DNA from: Pseudomonadota bacterium
GTDB taxonomy: Bacteria > Pseudomonadota > Gammaproteobacteria > Burkholderiales > Burkholderiaceae_B
Assembly (NCBI GenBank): GCA_023389155.1
Contig: JAEWEV010000015.1
Location: 72,467-136,466 of the forward strand
Length of the DNA: 64,000 nucleotides
Direction: 5' to 3'
Shown: piece after piece, positions 1 through 8,628 of the stretch
Layout of the letters: the number at the start of each line of letters is the position of its first letter
Position numbering within the stretch: position 1 is the first letter of the stretch
The notes under the pieces: generated by a model
Databases searched by the model: none
Told to the model about the DNA's origin: nothing
Seen by the model: the letters and a program-made list of their open reading frames with translations, nothing else
Translations under genes and position numbers: made by a program

Positions 1-185
1 ACGAGCCCGAGGCACTGGTCGGAAAATTTACTGTGATGGTCGCCAACCTGGCGCCGCGCAAAATGAAGTTCGGCGTCTCGGAAGGTATGGTGCTTGCTGC
101 CAGCGATGCAAACGAGAAAGCCAACCCTGGAATCTACATTCTGGAACCCTGGGAAGGCGCTCAGCCTGGCATGCGCGTGCGCTAA
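1..185 (+). CDS. metG: Methionyl-tRNA synthetase, C-terminal tail (partial)
   Basis: This is the last 60 codons of a gene that begins before the window, in the frame starting at base 3 and ending at TAA 183-185. The translation has VANLAPRKMKFGVSEGMVLA followed by PGIYILEPWEGAQPGMRVR. That is the end of the EMAP/Trbp111-like tRNA-binding domain appended to bacterial methionyl-tRNA synthetase. The domain raises affinity for tRNA-Met in the cytoplasm, and the catalytic part lies outside the window. A stand-alone tRNA-binding protein would look the same here, but metG is the usual source of this ending. Confidence 0.85.
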   Translation, partial: EPEALVGKFTVMVANLAPRKMKFGVSEGMVLAASDANEKANPGIYILEPWEGAQPGMRVR

Positions 186-260
186 GTCGTTGGTCCCGTT
201 TACCGGGCCACGCAAGCAGGCACCAGGCCGTGGTCAACAATAACAATAGGATGAAAATCT

Positions 261-869
261 ATGGTTGGGACTTGGTGCAGAAGCGGTTTGGGTCGGCTGA
301 AAAAAACGGTCAGGGGCTCACGCCCACTCATGTTTGTCAACGAGCTGGTGCACCAGCCGAAATTTACCGGCGCCATCTGTCCGAGCTCACGCAAGCTCGG
401 CCGCTACATGGCCAAGCACATTCCCCTGAACGATGACGGTGTGGTGATCGAACTCGGGGGTGGCACCGGAGTTATCACACAAGCCATACTGGATCACGGC
501 ATCCCGCCTGACCGGCTGATTGTGATTGAATTTTCCAACGTCTTTGCGCAGCATTTGCGTCGACGCTTCCCGCATCTGAAAATCATCAACGGCAATGCGG
601 CCGACCTGGATGCGCTGCTGCCTCCAGACATCCGCATCAACGCCATTGTTTCCAGCCTGCCACTCATTTCCCTGCCACCAGAAGTGCGCAGCCGGATTCT
701 GCACCAGTGGCAGACACTGCTCAAAGACGAAGGACGTGCCATCCAGTTCACCTATAACCTGCGTCAGGCCCACTGGCAATCATCATTGAAGGCCTGTCAT
801 TACAGCAGTGAAATTGTCTGGACCAATGTCCCGCCGGCGCGGGTCATGACATTCCGGTTCGCCACCTAA
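261..869 (+). CDS. Class I SAM-dependent methyltransferase (phospholipid N-methyltransferase-like)
   Basis: The protein has 202 residues. It carries the SAM-binding glycine motif VIELGGGTGVITQAIL near residues 62-77 and an acidic strand-2 end, LIVIEF. Upstream is TGAICPSSRKLGRYMA, which matches the 'GAxxPSS' signature of PmtA-like phospholipid methyltransferases. These act on membrane lipid head groups; the substrate here is inferred. The first ATG has AGGA nine bases upstream. An in-frame ATG at 330 (MFVNELVHQP) fits the usual family N-terminus better, because the first 23 residues match nothing I know. It may be cotranscribed with trmB, 125 bp downstream. Confidence 0.75.
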   Translation: MVGTWCRSGLGRLKKTVRGSRPLMFVNELVHQPKFTGAICPSSRKLGRYMAKHIPLNDDGVVIELGGGTGVITQAILDHGIPPDRLIVIEFSNVFAQHLRRRFPHLKIINGNAADLDALLPPDIRINAIVSSLPLISLPPEVRSRILHQWQTLLKDEGRAIQFTYNLRQAHWQSSLKACHYSSEIVWTNVPPARVMTFRFAT

Positions 870-993
870 GCCACGCGCGTCTCGCGGTCGAATACACTAC
901 AATGCAGGTTTCGTCGTTCTTGCGACTTTGCCCGGCTAACCGTTAACCGGCCGGTGTGTCGCAAACGCACAGGCCAGTTTTCGACCGTTTACC

Positions 994-1857
994 ATGACCA
1001 TTTCTGACAAAGACAATAACAGCGCCAGTTCCATCGCTGACAAAGCAGACGCAGAACGCCAGAGCGCGCACGTCAATGCACCGTCCGACCAGGCTACCGC
1101 CTCAAAATCTGACGCCCCGCCAGCACTTCCCGCCAGTGCGGGACACGCTGACACCTCTAACCATGATGACAACAGCAATACCGATGCACTGAAATCGCGT
1201 CATATCCGCAGTTTCGTGCATCGTCGCTCACATATGACACCCGGTCAGAAACAGGCGGTTGAACTGCACATGGAAAAGTGGGCGCTGCCATACCGTGACA
1301 AGGTCCTGGATTACGCAGACACGTTCGGCAGACAGGCTCCTACCATTCTGGAAATCGGTTTTGGCATGGGCGAAACCACACAGAAAATCGCCCAGCTGCG
1401 TGCCGACGAAAACTTCCTTGGGGTCGAAGTGTTCAATGCCGGTGTTGGCGCGCTGCTCAAGAGAATCGAAGAGTCTGGCGTAAGCAACATCCGCATCATC
1501 CAGCACGATGCAGTGGAAGTTGTACAGAACATGATTGCACCAGACAGTCTTGCCGGCGTACATATTTATTTTCCTGATCCCTGGCCAAAGAAGCGTCATC
1601 ACAAACGTCGTCTGGTTCGCCCCGATTTCATCGCCCTGCTGGCAAGTCGCATCAAGCCCGGCGGCTACATTCATTGCGCCACCGATTGGGAAGACTACGC
1701 CATACAGATGCTGGAAGTGCTAAGCGGTGAAGCAAAGCTGAAGAACACCGCCACCGACTACGCCAGCAAACCGGACTACCGCCCCCAGACCAAGTTCGAA
1801 ACCCGTGGACTGCGTCTGGGTCACGGCATTCGTGATTTAGTGTTCACACGTATCTGA
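994..1857 (+). CDS. trmB: tRNA (guanine-N7-)-methyltransferase
   Basis: The 287-residue protein is TrmB, which methylates G46 in the variable loop of tRNAs using SAM. Seen: HxRSFVHRRSHMTPGQ, the SAM motif LEIGFGMGETT near residue 120, and the diagnostic FPDPWPKKRHHKRRLV near residues 195-210. The end carries the family's TKFETRGLRLGH. The first 70 or so residues are hydrophilic, rich in Ala/Asp/Ser and probably disordered. That extension makes it longer than most TrmB, which are about 220-240 residues. Its stop codon lies inside a set of 18-bp repeats. Confidence 0.95.
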   Translation: MTISDKDNNSASSIADKADAERQSAHVNAPSDQATASKSDAPPALPASAGHADTSNHDDNSNTDALKSRHIRSFVHRRSHMTPGQKQAVELHMEKWALPYRDKVLDYADTFGRQAPTILEIGFGMGETTQKIAQLRADENFLGVEVFNAGVGALLKRIEESGVSNIRIIQHDAVEVVQNMIAPDSLAGVHIYFPDPWPKKRHHKRRLVRPDFIALLASRIKPGGYIHCATDWEDYAIQMLEVLSGEAKLKNTATDYASKPDYRPQTKFETRGLRLGHGIRDLVFTRI

Positions 1858-1921
1858 TATGTCATCCGTATTAGATTTGTCATTCACATCTGATTTGTCA
1901 TTCGTATCTGATTTATTTCAA
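1852..1921 (+). repeat. 18-bp imperfect tandem repeat across the trmB stop
   Basis: Four consecutive units start at 1852, 1870, 1888 and 1906. Each is a variant of ATCTGATTTGTCATTCGT, and the last is partial. The first unit includes the trmB stop codon. The repeats fill the short gap before pip, and the pip ribosome-binding site (CAAGGAC) follows directly. No function is evident; slippage could change the trmB-pip spacing. Confidence 0.8.
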
Positions 1922-1931
1922 GGACTTCTGC

Positions 1932-2870
1932 ATGTATCCTCCTATTGAACCCTACAAAACCGGCAAACTTGATACCGGAGACGGACACCAGGTCTACTGG
2001 GAGCTTTGCGGCAATCCTGAAGGCAAACCCGCGGTCTTTCTGCATGGCGGACCGGGTGCAGGCTGCGGCGTACATCACAGGCAGCTGTTCAATCCTGAGT
2101 ACTACAACATCCTGCTGTTCGATCAGCGCGGTTGTGGTCGCTCCACACCGCATGCCAGCCTGGAAAACAATACCACCGCTCATCTGATTGCCGATATTGA
2201 ACGGTTGCGCACCGAAGTGCTCAAGGCTGATCAGTTGCTGGTCTTCGGCGGATCCTGGGGATCCACGCTGGCACTGGCTTATGCGCAGGCACATCCCAAA
2301 CAGGTCAGCGAACTGATCGTGCGCGGCATCTTTACCCTGCGCAAGGAAGAACTGCGCTGGTTCTATCAGGAAGGTGCCTCCTGGCTGTTTCCCGATTACT
2401 GGGAAGAGTACGTGGCCCCTATCCCGCCTGAAGAACGCGATGACCTGATCGCGGCGTATCACAAACGTCTTACCGGCGATGACCGCGAAGCACAGATCAA
2501 TGCCGCACGCGCCTGGAGCCAGTGGGAAGGGCGCACAATTACCCTGTACCCGGATCAGTCCAACACCCAGAACTATATTGCGGATCACTTTGCACTGGCC
2601 TTCGCACGCATTGAAAACCACTATTTCACGCATGCCGGCTTCATGCAAGAAAACCAGCTGCTGGACAACGCACATTTGCTGAAAGATATTCCCGGCGTGA
2701 TCATCCAGGGGCGCTACGATTGCTGCACCCCGGCGCGCACCGCATGGGAACTGCACAAGGCCTGGCCCGAGGCAGAATTCCATATCGTTCCCGATGCCGG
2801 CCACGCCTTCAATGAACCGGGTATCCTCAAGCTGCTGCTGGAAGCCACTGATAAATTTGCTCGGAACTGA
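1932..2870 (+). CDS. pip: Proline iminopeptidase
   Basis: This 312-residue alpha/beta hydrolase releases N-terminal proline from peptides in the cytoplasm. Seen: the oxyanion motif FLHGGPGAGC near residues 36-45, the nucleophile elbow GGSWGSTLAL (Ser about residue 108), RGIF after the elbow, and the C-terminal GRYDCCTP (Asp) and DAGHAFNEPG (His). This order is specific to the proline iminopeptidase family (S33). Length is typical. AAGGAC lies a few bases before the ATG. It follows trmB by 74 bp. Confidence 0.93.
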   Translation: MYPPIEPYKTGKLDTGDGHQVYWELCGNPEGKPAVFLHGGPGAGCGVHHRQLFNPEYYNILLFDQRGCGRSTPHASLENNTTAHLIADIERLRTEVLKADQLLVFGGSWGSTLALAYAQAHPKQVSELIVRGIFTLRKEELRWFYQEGASWLFPDYWEEYVAPIPPEERDDLIAAYHKRLTGDDREAQINAARAWSQWEGRTITLYPDQSNTQNYIADHFALAFARIENHYFTHAGFMQENQLLDNAHLLKDIPGVIIQGRYDCCTPARTAWELHKAWPEAEFHIVPDAGHAFNEPGILKLLLEATDKFARN

Positions 2871-2986
2871 TATGCGTTGAACCGGTCAGGTTATTTGATG
2901 TACCGGTCCGGTTGTTCGTTTAACTCGTCAGCTTATTTTTTGTTCCTTCAGTTTAGTCGCCGATCGTATCCGTTTACAGACCCTGG

Positions 2987-3020
2987 GGAGCCGCGCCGCA
3001 ATGCCGCGGCTCCTTGCATT
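2987..3020. terminator. Hairpin terminator between convergent pip and oxidoreductase gene
   Basis: GGAGCCGCG (2987-2995) pairs perfectly with CGCGGCTCC (3005-3013) around a 9-nt loop. The site lies between two convergent genes. The T-tract is weak (TTGCATTT), so efficiency is uncertain. Confidence 0.6.
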
Positions 3021-3096
3021 TGATACGACCCTGAAAACTTGCGTCAACAAAACCCGCGCAAGGGCTGACCCAATCAGCATGTCACGCGAGCAACAG

Positions 3097-4269
3097 TCAA
3101 AGTATGCCGGTCTCCGGATAGGGCGCGTTGTTCTCTACCCGCTCGTAGCCAAGACGAGACATATCAATGGTTTGGTATTGGCCGTGAACAATCAGCTCTG
3201 CAATACCGCGTCCGGCGGCGGGTGCGTGCATCATGCCATGCCCGGAAAACCCCGCCACGGTATAAAGATTCGGCATGGTGGAACCCCATGCGCCTATGAT
3301 GGCGTTGCCGTCCAGCTCGCATACTTCATACAGACCCGACCAGGTGCGATGACATCTTGCCGCCTCAAATGCCGGAAAGCGGTGTGCAACGGCGGGCCAG
3401 ACCTCATTCTCGAAATTATCATGATCAATATCGAAGTGATACCCGCGAGTCACATCGCCGTCCACGAGGCCTCCTGAATAACCCTGCCCTTCAGACCGGA
3501 AGGCCAGACGGGACATATCTTTCACATAAGGAAGATGGCCCACGTGACTGCCTGGCGTGAAGTAATGTTCAAAACGCCGCACCGGTGAAATGGGCAGTTT
3601 CATGCCAAATAGCTGCGCCACTTGCGCCGACCAGGCGCCGGCCGCGTTAACAAATGCATCGGCGGCCAGCTCTTGCCCCTTGTCCAGGCAGACCGACAGG
3701 GCTTTGCCTGCCCCGGATCGGGCGGCGACCACTTTACCCGACACGTAAGTCGCACCAAGCTCGACCGCTTTGCGGCGAAAGCCCCACAATAATCCGTTCG
3801 GATCACACCAGCCATCATGCGGCGTATGAGCACCTGCACCCAGATCATCGACATACATGGCCGGGAACCGTAGCTGGAGTTCGGCGGGTGACAGCAGATC
3901 AACCGTACATCCCTGCGATCGCTGAATCGCGACATTTCGTTCAAGCTGGGGCGTGTATTGCGGCGGCACAATAAACAGATAACCGCCCTCTACCCACTCC
4001 ACGTGTGCCGCGTGCGTTGCCGTGGACATGACCTGATCAAAACTCCTGATGAAGTCGATGCTAAAAAGGGACATCGCGATATTTTCTTCGCCCGAGAACT
4101 GCACACGGCAACCGCCGGATGAACGCAAGGCAGAGGCAAATTCATAGGTTGAGTCCGGCTCGATAACGGCCACGGAAAGATGAGGATCTTCCTTAAGCAA
4201 AAAGTAGGCGGTCGCAGAGCCAATAATGCCCCCACCCATAATGACGACATCATATTTTTTCTTATTCAT
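3097..4269 (-). CDS. FAD-dependent oxidoreductase (D-amino-acid oxidase/glycine oxidase fold)
   Basis: The protein has about 390 residues. The N-terminus has the FAD Rossmann motif VVIMGGGIIGSATAYFLL. The middle has the substrate-facing DAFVNAAGAWSAQVAQLFG and the C-terminus has YTVAGFSGHGMMHAPAAGRGIAELI, the layout of the DAO superfamily. These enzymes oxidise amino acids or their N-methyl derivatives; the substrate cannot be told from sequence. I place the start at 4269 (MNKKKYDVV) because CAGGAAT sits just upstream. An in-frame ATG at 4299 would add ten residues unlike the family. The gene stands alone, with about 350 bp of intergenic DNA on its 5' side. Confidence 0.85.
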   Translation of the reverse strand: MNKKKYDVVIMGGGIIGSATAYFLLKEDPHLSVAVIEPDSTYEFASALRSSGGCRVQFSGEENIAMSLFSIDFIRSFDQVMSTATHAAHVEWVEGGYLFIVPPQYTPQLERNVAIQRSQGCTVDLLSPAELQLRFPAMYVDDLGAGAHTPHDGWCDPNGLLWGFRRKAVELGATYVSGKVVAARSGAGKALSVCLDKGQELAADAFVNAAGAWSAQVAQLFGMKLPISPVRRFEHYFTPGSHVGHLPYVKDMSRLAFRSEGQGYSGGLVDGDVTRGYHFDIDHDNFENEVWPAVAHRFPAFEAARCHRTWSGLYEVCELDGNAIIGAWGSTMPNLYTVAGFSGHGMMHAPAAGRGIAELIVHGQYQTIDMSRLGYERVENNAPYPETGIL

Positions 4270-4529
4270 ATTCCTGACTCTGGATATTGAGATATGCAAA
4301 TAATGATAGGCGAATATATAACACGGATGTAATCATATCCTCGTTTCGGTCATACCAAGGCGACCTGTTCGCTGGTGCCGGGGCAAACCATCGGCTCCCT
4401 GCCGGAACACCCGAGAATCCGAATGTTATATACCAGCCAATAATCAACATGTTTCCCAGCGTTGACTGATGTTACCGGCAATTACAAGCGCATGAATGCC
4501 ATCTAACATTTATTAACCTTCGTAGCCTT

Positions 4530-4619
4530 CCCCTTATCACGTATTCAATGAATAATAGTGTGATGCACGAACCGTGCTATATTGAAGTTGTCATTGAACG
4601 ATAACAAGGAGTCATAACA
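4530..4619 (+). promoter_or_regulatory. Probable promoter region of kbp
   Basis: The 350-bp gap between the divergent oxidoreductase and kbp genes is AT-rich near kbp. A TATATT at 4578-4583 could be a -10 element; no clear -35 is seen. AAGGAG stands 9-14 bases before the kbp ATG and is a strong ribosome-binding site. I see no RNA gene or ORF in the rest of the gap. Confidence 0.35.
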
Positions 4620-5054
4620 ATGGGCATTCTCAGTTTTATCAAGGAAGTCGGCGAGAAAGTATTTGGTGGTAGCGAAGCTCAGGCAGCAACACCCGACGAT
4701 CTCAAAAAAGAACTCGCCAAACACGGCCTGAACGCTGATGGTCTGGATATCGCCGTTGATGGTGACAAAGTGACAGTCAAAGGCAATGCCGCGAGCACTG
4801 CCGATGCAGAGAAAATTGCAATTGCAATTGGCAACACACAGGGCGTGGCCTCAGTAGACAACCAGCTTTCTGCTGCCAGCCAGGAAGAAGAATCCAACTT
4901 TTATACGGTCAAATCCGGCGACACACTGTCCAAAATCTCCAAAGATCAGTACGGTGACGCCAACCAGTATCAGAAAATCTTCGAAGCCAACCGTCCCATG
5001 CTCAGCCATCCTGACAAAATCTATCCAGGTCAGGTTCTGCGCATTCCCAAGTAA
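4620..5054 (+). CDS. kbp: BON-LysM protein, potassium-binding Kbp/YgaU type
   Basis: The 144-residue protein has an N-terminal helical segment, a BON domain (about residues 25-85, with GDKVTVKGNA and GVASVDNQL) and a C-terminal LysM domain (about 95-144, with FYTVKSGDTLSKISK and PGQVLRIPK). This BON plus LysM pair is diagnostic of E. coli Kbp (YgaU), a cytoplasmic protein that binds K+ and is induced by osmotic stress. No signal peptide is seen. It is monocistronic and ends before a strong bidirectional terminator. Confidence 0.92.
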   Translation: MGILSFIKEVGEKVFGGSEAQAATPDDLKKELAKHGLNADGLDIAVDGDKVTVKGNAASTADAEKIAIAIGNTQGVASVDNQLSAASQEEESNFYTVKSGDTLSKISKDQYGDANQYQKIFEANRPMLSHPDKIYPGQVLRIPK

Positions 5055-5197
5055 TACCCTCAAGTTCGCATCGTAAGTACTGAGGTAGCGTTCGGCTGTC
5101 GTGATACAAACACCCTTCAGAACCCTGCCCTTCGTTTTATAACAGATGACACGTGTTACGCCATGCAGACTTGCACTGCCGTATTCACAGTGAGAAT

Positions 5198-5235
5198 AAA
5201 AAAGCCCTGCGAGGATTTATCGCAGGGCTTTTCTC
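5198..5235. terminator. Bidirectional intrinsic terminator, kbp / ffh
   Basis: AAAAAGCCCTGCGA and TCGCAGGGCTTTT form a 12-13 bp stem with a small loop, flanked by A-runs on the left and T-runs on the right. It can end transcription from both convergent genes. Confidence 0.88.
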
Positions 5236-5315
5236 TTTCCGTCTGTAAGATTATTTTCTGCTCATCTGTTTACAAGTAACTATTTCTTCTTGCGCGAGCG
5301 GGCAGATCCACAACG

Positions 5316-6740
5316 TTATTTCTTGAAGTTGCCAAACGCACCCATGCCGCCACGCAGCCCTTTGAGACCACCCATGGCGCGCATCATTTTACCCATGCCA
5401 CCTTTCTTGAACTGCTTCATCATGCCCTGCATCTGCTCGAACTGTTTCAGCAGCTTATTGACTTCCTGTACAGGCACACCCGCGCCCGCGGCAATCCGGC
5501 GCTTGCGTGAGGCCTTAAGCAATTCCGGTTTGCTGCGCTCCTGAGGTGTCATGGAATTCAGGATGCCTTCAGTGCGGCGCAATTGCTTTTCCGCCTGGCC
5601 ACCCTGGATCTGACCCGCGGCCTGTGCAAACTGGGCGGGCAGTTTTTCCATAAGCGAACTCATATCGCCCATTTTTTTCACCTGCTGCAGCTGCTCACGG
5701 AAATCGTTCAGATCAAAGCGGTCACCCGTCTTGATTTTGGAGGCCAGCTTCTCGGCTTCGGAAATATCGATATTGCGTTGCGCCTGCTCGACCAGGGAGA
5801 CGATATCACCCATGCCCAGCACACGCTGCGCCATGCGTTCGGGATGAAAGACCTCAAGGCCGTCCAGTTTTTCGGACACACCAATGAATTTCAGGGGTTT
5901 GCCGGTAACATGACGCACGGACAGCGCGGCACCACCGCGGGCATCACCATCCAGCTTGGTCAGAACAACACCGGTTAGCGGCAGCGCCTCGCCAAAGGCC
6001 TTTGCCACATTCACGGCATCCTGACCCTGCATGGCATCAACCACAAACAGCGTCTCTACCGGCTTGATCAGGCCGTGCAGCATGCTGATTTCCTGCATCA
6101 TGGCTTCGTCAACACCCAGGCGACCGGCCGTATCGACGATCAGCACTTCATAATGATGTTTGCGTGCGTGATCCACGGCAGCCAGCGCGATATCGCGCGG
6201 CTTCTGATCTGCCGAAGAGGGAAAGAAATCTGCCCCCACCTGACCGGCCACGGTGCGCAACTGCTCGATAGCCGCCGGACGATACACGTCGACACTGACC
6301 ACCAGCACTTTCTTTTTCGGAATCTTGCGACCACCCTGGATCAACTCGCCGGAAACCAGCAAACGCGCCAGTTTACCGGTGGTAGTCGTTTTACCCGCCC
6401 CCTGCAGACCCGCCAACAGGATAATCGCCGGTGGCGTGGTAGCCAGATCCAGCTCCGAGGCGTTTTCGCCCAGATCGCCGCCCATAACGGCGGTCAGCTC
6501 CTTGTGCACAACGCCGACCAGCGCCTGGCCCGGACTCAGGCTACCGGTAACATCTGCCCCCAGCGCACGCTCCTTGACCTTGGCGACGAATTCGCGCACC
6601 ACAGGCAGGGAAACGTCGGCCTCCAGCAGCGCCATACGCACTTCGCGCAGCATCTCCTGGGTATTGGCTTCGGTCAGGCGCGCTTCACCGCGCAGGGTTT
6701 TCATGGCCCGGCTTAACCGGTTGGTCAAATTATCAAACAT
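5316..6740 (-). CDS. ffh: Signal recognition particle GTPase Ffh
   Basis: The 474-residue protein is the protein part of the signal recognition particle. It binds 4.5S RNA and signal sequences and docks with FtsY at the membrane. Domains are N (MFDNLTNRLSRAMKTLRGEARL), G (GLQGAGKTTTTGKLA near residues 112-126, DTAGR near 200, TKLDGDARGG near 260) and the methionine-rich M domain. The end, GGMGKMMRAMGGLKGLRGG, is a typical M-domain tail. Length is slightly above E. coli (453). It is divergent from the cytochrome assembly-type gene, an arrangement I recall from related betaproteobacteria. Confidence 0.97.
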   Translation of the reverse strand: MFDNLTNRLSRAMKTLRGEARLTEANTQEMLREVRMALLEADVSLPVVREFVAKVKERALGADVTGSLSPGQALVGVVHKELTAVMGGDLGENASELDLATTPPAIILLAGLQGAGKTTTTGKLARLLVSGELIQGGRKIPKKKVLVVSVDVYRPAAIEQLRTVAGQVGADFFPSSADQKPRDIALAAVDHARKHHYEVLIVDTAGRLGVDEAMMQEISMLHGLIKPVETLFVVDAMQGQDAVNVAKAFGEALPLTGVVLTKLDGDARGGAALSVRHVTGKPLKFIGVSEKLDGLEVFHPERMAQRVLGMGDIVSLVEQAQRNIDISEAEKLASKIKTGDRFDLNDFREQLQQVKKMGDMSSLMEKLPAQFAQAAGQIQGGQAEKQLRRTEGILNSMTPQERSKPELLKASRKRRIAAGAGVPVQEVNKLLKQFEQMQGMMKQFKKGGMGKMMRAMGGLKGLRGGMGAFGNFKK

Positions 6741-6852
6741 GGATTTTCACTGAAGTAAATGGGAATGGGCAAAACGGCTATACTATGCCTGCAGGCCGGA
6801 TCGCGCTATGCAGATCCGCTGATTGCTTATCCGGAACACACGTCATTATTTT

Positions 6853-7704
6853 ATGTCTAACGACATTGTATTTCACTCTCTGGCCACCGTGGCCTATCTG
6901 CTGCTCAGTTTACTAATTTGGCGGCCCCTGCTGGCCGGACAGAGTCCTGCGCTAAGCGCCGGAGCCTCCCGATTCCTACTGGCGCTGGTTCTTGTTGTGC
7001 ACGGCGTGGCTGTCCATCTGGCCATGCTGCACGAAGATTCGCTGCGCCTGTCCTGGTCGGTGGGGCTTTCGCTGACCATCTGGCTGGGCATGATCGTCTT
7101 CTGGCTGGAAAACCTGGTCAGTGAAATCGACGGCCTTAAACTGGTGCTGCTGCCAATTGCAGCTGTCATTTGCCTGCTGGCCGCCCTTTTCCCGGGACGA
7201 GACAGCCTGATCATCCCTGTTAACGATGCCTATTTCCAGATTCACCTGCTAATTTCCATCGGCGCCTATAGCCTGATAGCCATCGCGGCCATCCATGCGT
7301 TCCTGATGACATCGCTGGACCGTTACCTGCACCAGCCGGTACAAACCCGGGCCGAGCGCTCTGTCTTTGCCCGCGCACTGGAAGAACAGCCGCCCCTGCT
7401 GGTCCAGGAAAAAATCCTGTTCCGCCTGATCTGGATCGGTTTTGTGCTGTTAACCCTGTCCATTGTCACAGGTGTGGTCGTTTCCATGAGAATCAATGGC
7501 GTGCTGCTGCCTTTTGACCATAAAACCCTGTTTACCCTGATGTCGTGGGTGGTTTTCGGCCTGCTGCTGCTAGGACGCGCCTTGCGTGGCTGGCGCGGGC
7601 GATTTGCCTTGCGCTGGACGCTGATAGGCTTTGGTCTGCTCATGATCGCCTATACAGGCACCCGTTTTATCTTTGACGTTCTGCTGCACAAAGGAGGCGC
7701 ATAA
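6853..7704 (+). CDS. CcsA/YpjD-type cytochrome c assembly family membrane protein
   Basis: This is an integral membrane protein of about 283 residues with eight or so hydrophobic helices (for example VAYLLLSLLIW and WIGFVLLTLSIVTGVVV). A central HAFLMTSLDRYLHQP and a C-terminal FDHKTLFTLMSWVVFGLLLLGR fit the CcsA/HemX-like family that includes E. coli YpjD. A role in haem handling is suggested by family only; none is proven for YpjD. I prefer ATG 6853 over an upstream TTG at 6823. It overlaps the next gene by one base (TAATG), so the two are probably translationally coupled. Confidence 0.85.
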   Translation: MSNDIVFHSLATVAYLLLSLLIWRPLLAGQSPALSAGASRFLLALVLVVHGVAVHLAMLHEDSLRLSWSVGLSLTIWLGMIVFWLENLVSEIDGLKLVLLPIAAVICLLAALFPGRDSLIIPVNDAYFQIHLLISIGAYSLIAIAAIHAFLMTSLDRYLHQPVQTRAERSVFARALEEQPPLLVQEKILFRLIWIGFVLLTLSIVTGVVVSMRINGVLLPFDHKTLFTLMSWVVFGLLLLGRALRGWRGRFALRWTLIGFGLLMIAYTGTRFIFDVLLHKGGA

Positions 7705-7958
7705 TGCGATTTATTGTCACCATCGTTCTGCTTTGTGTACTGTATTTGGTGGTACGCCACTTCCTGCGCCTTTTCATTCGCAATCTGAGCAATAACGCTG
7801 CGGCGCAGGCCAATCGCGCCAGCCAGGCTCCCGGCCGCCTGGAAGAAAACATGGTGCAGTGTGCCCATTGCGGCGTGTATCTGCCGGCTTCGGAAGCCCT
7901 TACCCGCGAGGGGAAACAGTGGTGCAGCGAAGATCACGCCCGACTTGGTATGAAATAG
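7704..7958 (+). CDS. PP0621-family small membrane-anchored zinc-ribbon-like protein
   Basis: The 84-residue protein has one N-terminal transmembrane helix (IVTIVLLCVLYLVV) and a C-terminal CAHCGVYLPASEALTREGKQWCS, a CxxC...C arrangement that could hold zinc. This matches the small conserved PP0621 family commonly found next to CcsA-like and ampD genes. Function is unknown. Start ATG overlaps the upstream stop. Confidence 0.8.
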   Translation: MRFIVTIVLLCVLYLVVRHFLRLFIRNLSNNAAAQANRASQAPGRLEENMVQCAHCGVYLPASEALTREGKQWCSEDHARLGMK

Positions 7959-7965
7959 GTTGTCT

Positions 7966-8577
7966 ATGACAGAAGATTTGAAACTCGACAGACATGGCTG
8001 GCTTTGCCCGCATCCGGCGGTTCGACATGTGCGTTCACCCAATCAGGATCGCCGCCCGCCGCTGGAGAATATTTCACTTCTGGTCATCCACAATATCAGC
8101 CTGCCACCCAACCAGTTCGGCAAACGTTATGTGGAGCAGCTCTTTACCAATACTTTGCGACCGGAAGAACACCCTTTTTTCGCGCGAATTGCCGATCTGC
8201 GCGTCTCGGCGCATTTCTATATCCGCCGCAGTGGACGCATTGTACAGTTTGTCAGCACCGACAGACGCGCCTGGCACGCGGGGGTCTCGCGCCATGACGG
8301 TCGTGATCGCTGCAATGATTTTTCCATCGGCATTGAAATGGAAGGCACCAATTTCGAACCCTTCACCGACGAACAATACCTCCAGCTGGCGGCGCTGACC
8401 ACCGTATTACGTAACCGATATACGCTGAACGCCGTACGTGGGCATGAACATATCGCCCCCAAACGCAAAACCGATCCGGGCCCGTATTTCGACTGGCATT
8501 GGTACCAGCGACTAACAGGCTGGACCTGGCGACAAATGCCACCAGGTATTGCGAGCCGCAGACTGGTACCGGTGTGA
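7966..8577 (+). CDS. ampD: 1,6-anhydro-N-acetylmuramyl-L-alanine amidase AmpD
   Basis: The 203-residue cytoplasmic zinc amidase cleaves anhydromuropeptides during cell-wall recycling and so keeps AmpR-type beta-lactamase induction low. Seen: HNISLPPNQFG (first zinc His), HFYIRRSGRIVQFVSTDRRAWHAG, NDFSIGIEMEG and the C-terminal GHEHIAPKRKTDPGPYFDW (second His, catalytic Lys, Asp). I chose ATG 7966; a TTG six bases upstream is possible. It follows the PP0621-type gene closely and looks like its operon partner. Confidence 0.95.
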   Translation: MTEDLKLDRHGWLCPHPAVRHVRSPNQDRRPPLENISLLVIHNISLPPNQFGKRYVEQLFTNTLRPEEHPFFARIADLRVSAHFYIRRSGRIVQFVSTDRRAWHAGVSRHDGRDRCNDFSIGIEMEGTNFEPFTDEQYLQLAALTTVLRNRYTLNAVRGHEHIAPKRKTDPGPYFDWHWYQRLTGWTWRQMPPGIASRRLVPV

Positions 8578-8581
8578 GTTC

Positions 8582-8628
8582 GCCGGGCTTGGTTACACCC
8601 GGATTGGTTATGCCGAGCTTGGTTACTT
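8582..8628. repeat. Short CTTGGTTA repeats downstream of ampD
   Basis: Three imperfect units share the core (C/A)TTGGTTA with about 14-16 bp spacing, in the short gap between ampD and the convergent hydrolase gene. No clear terminator is seen and no role is assigned. Confidence 0.45.
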
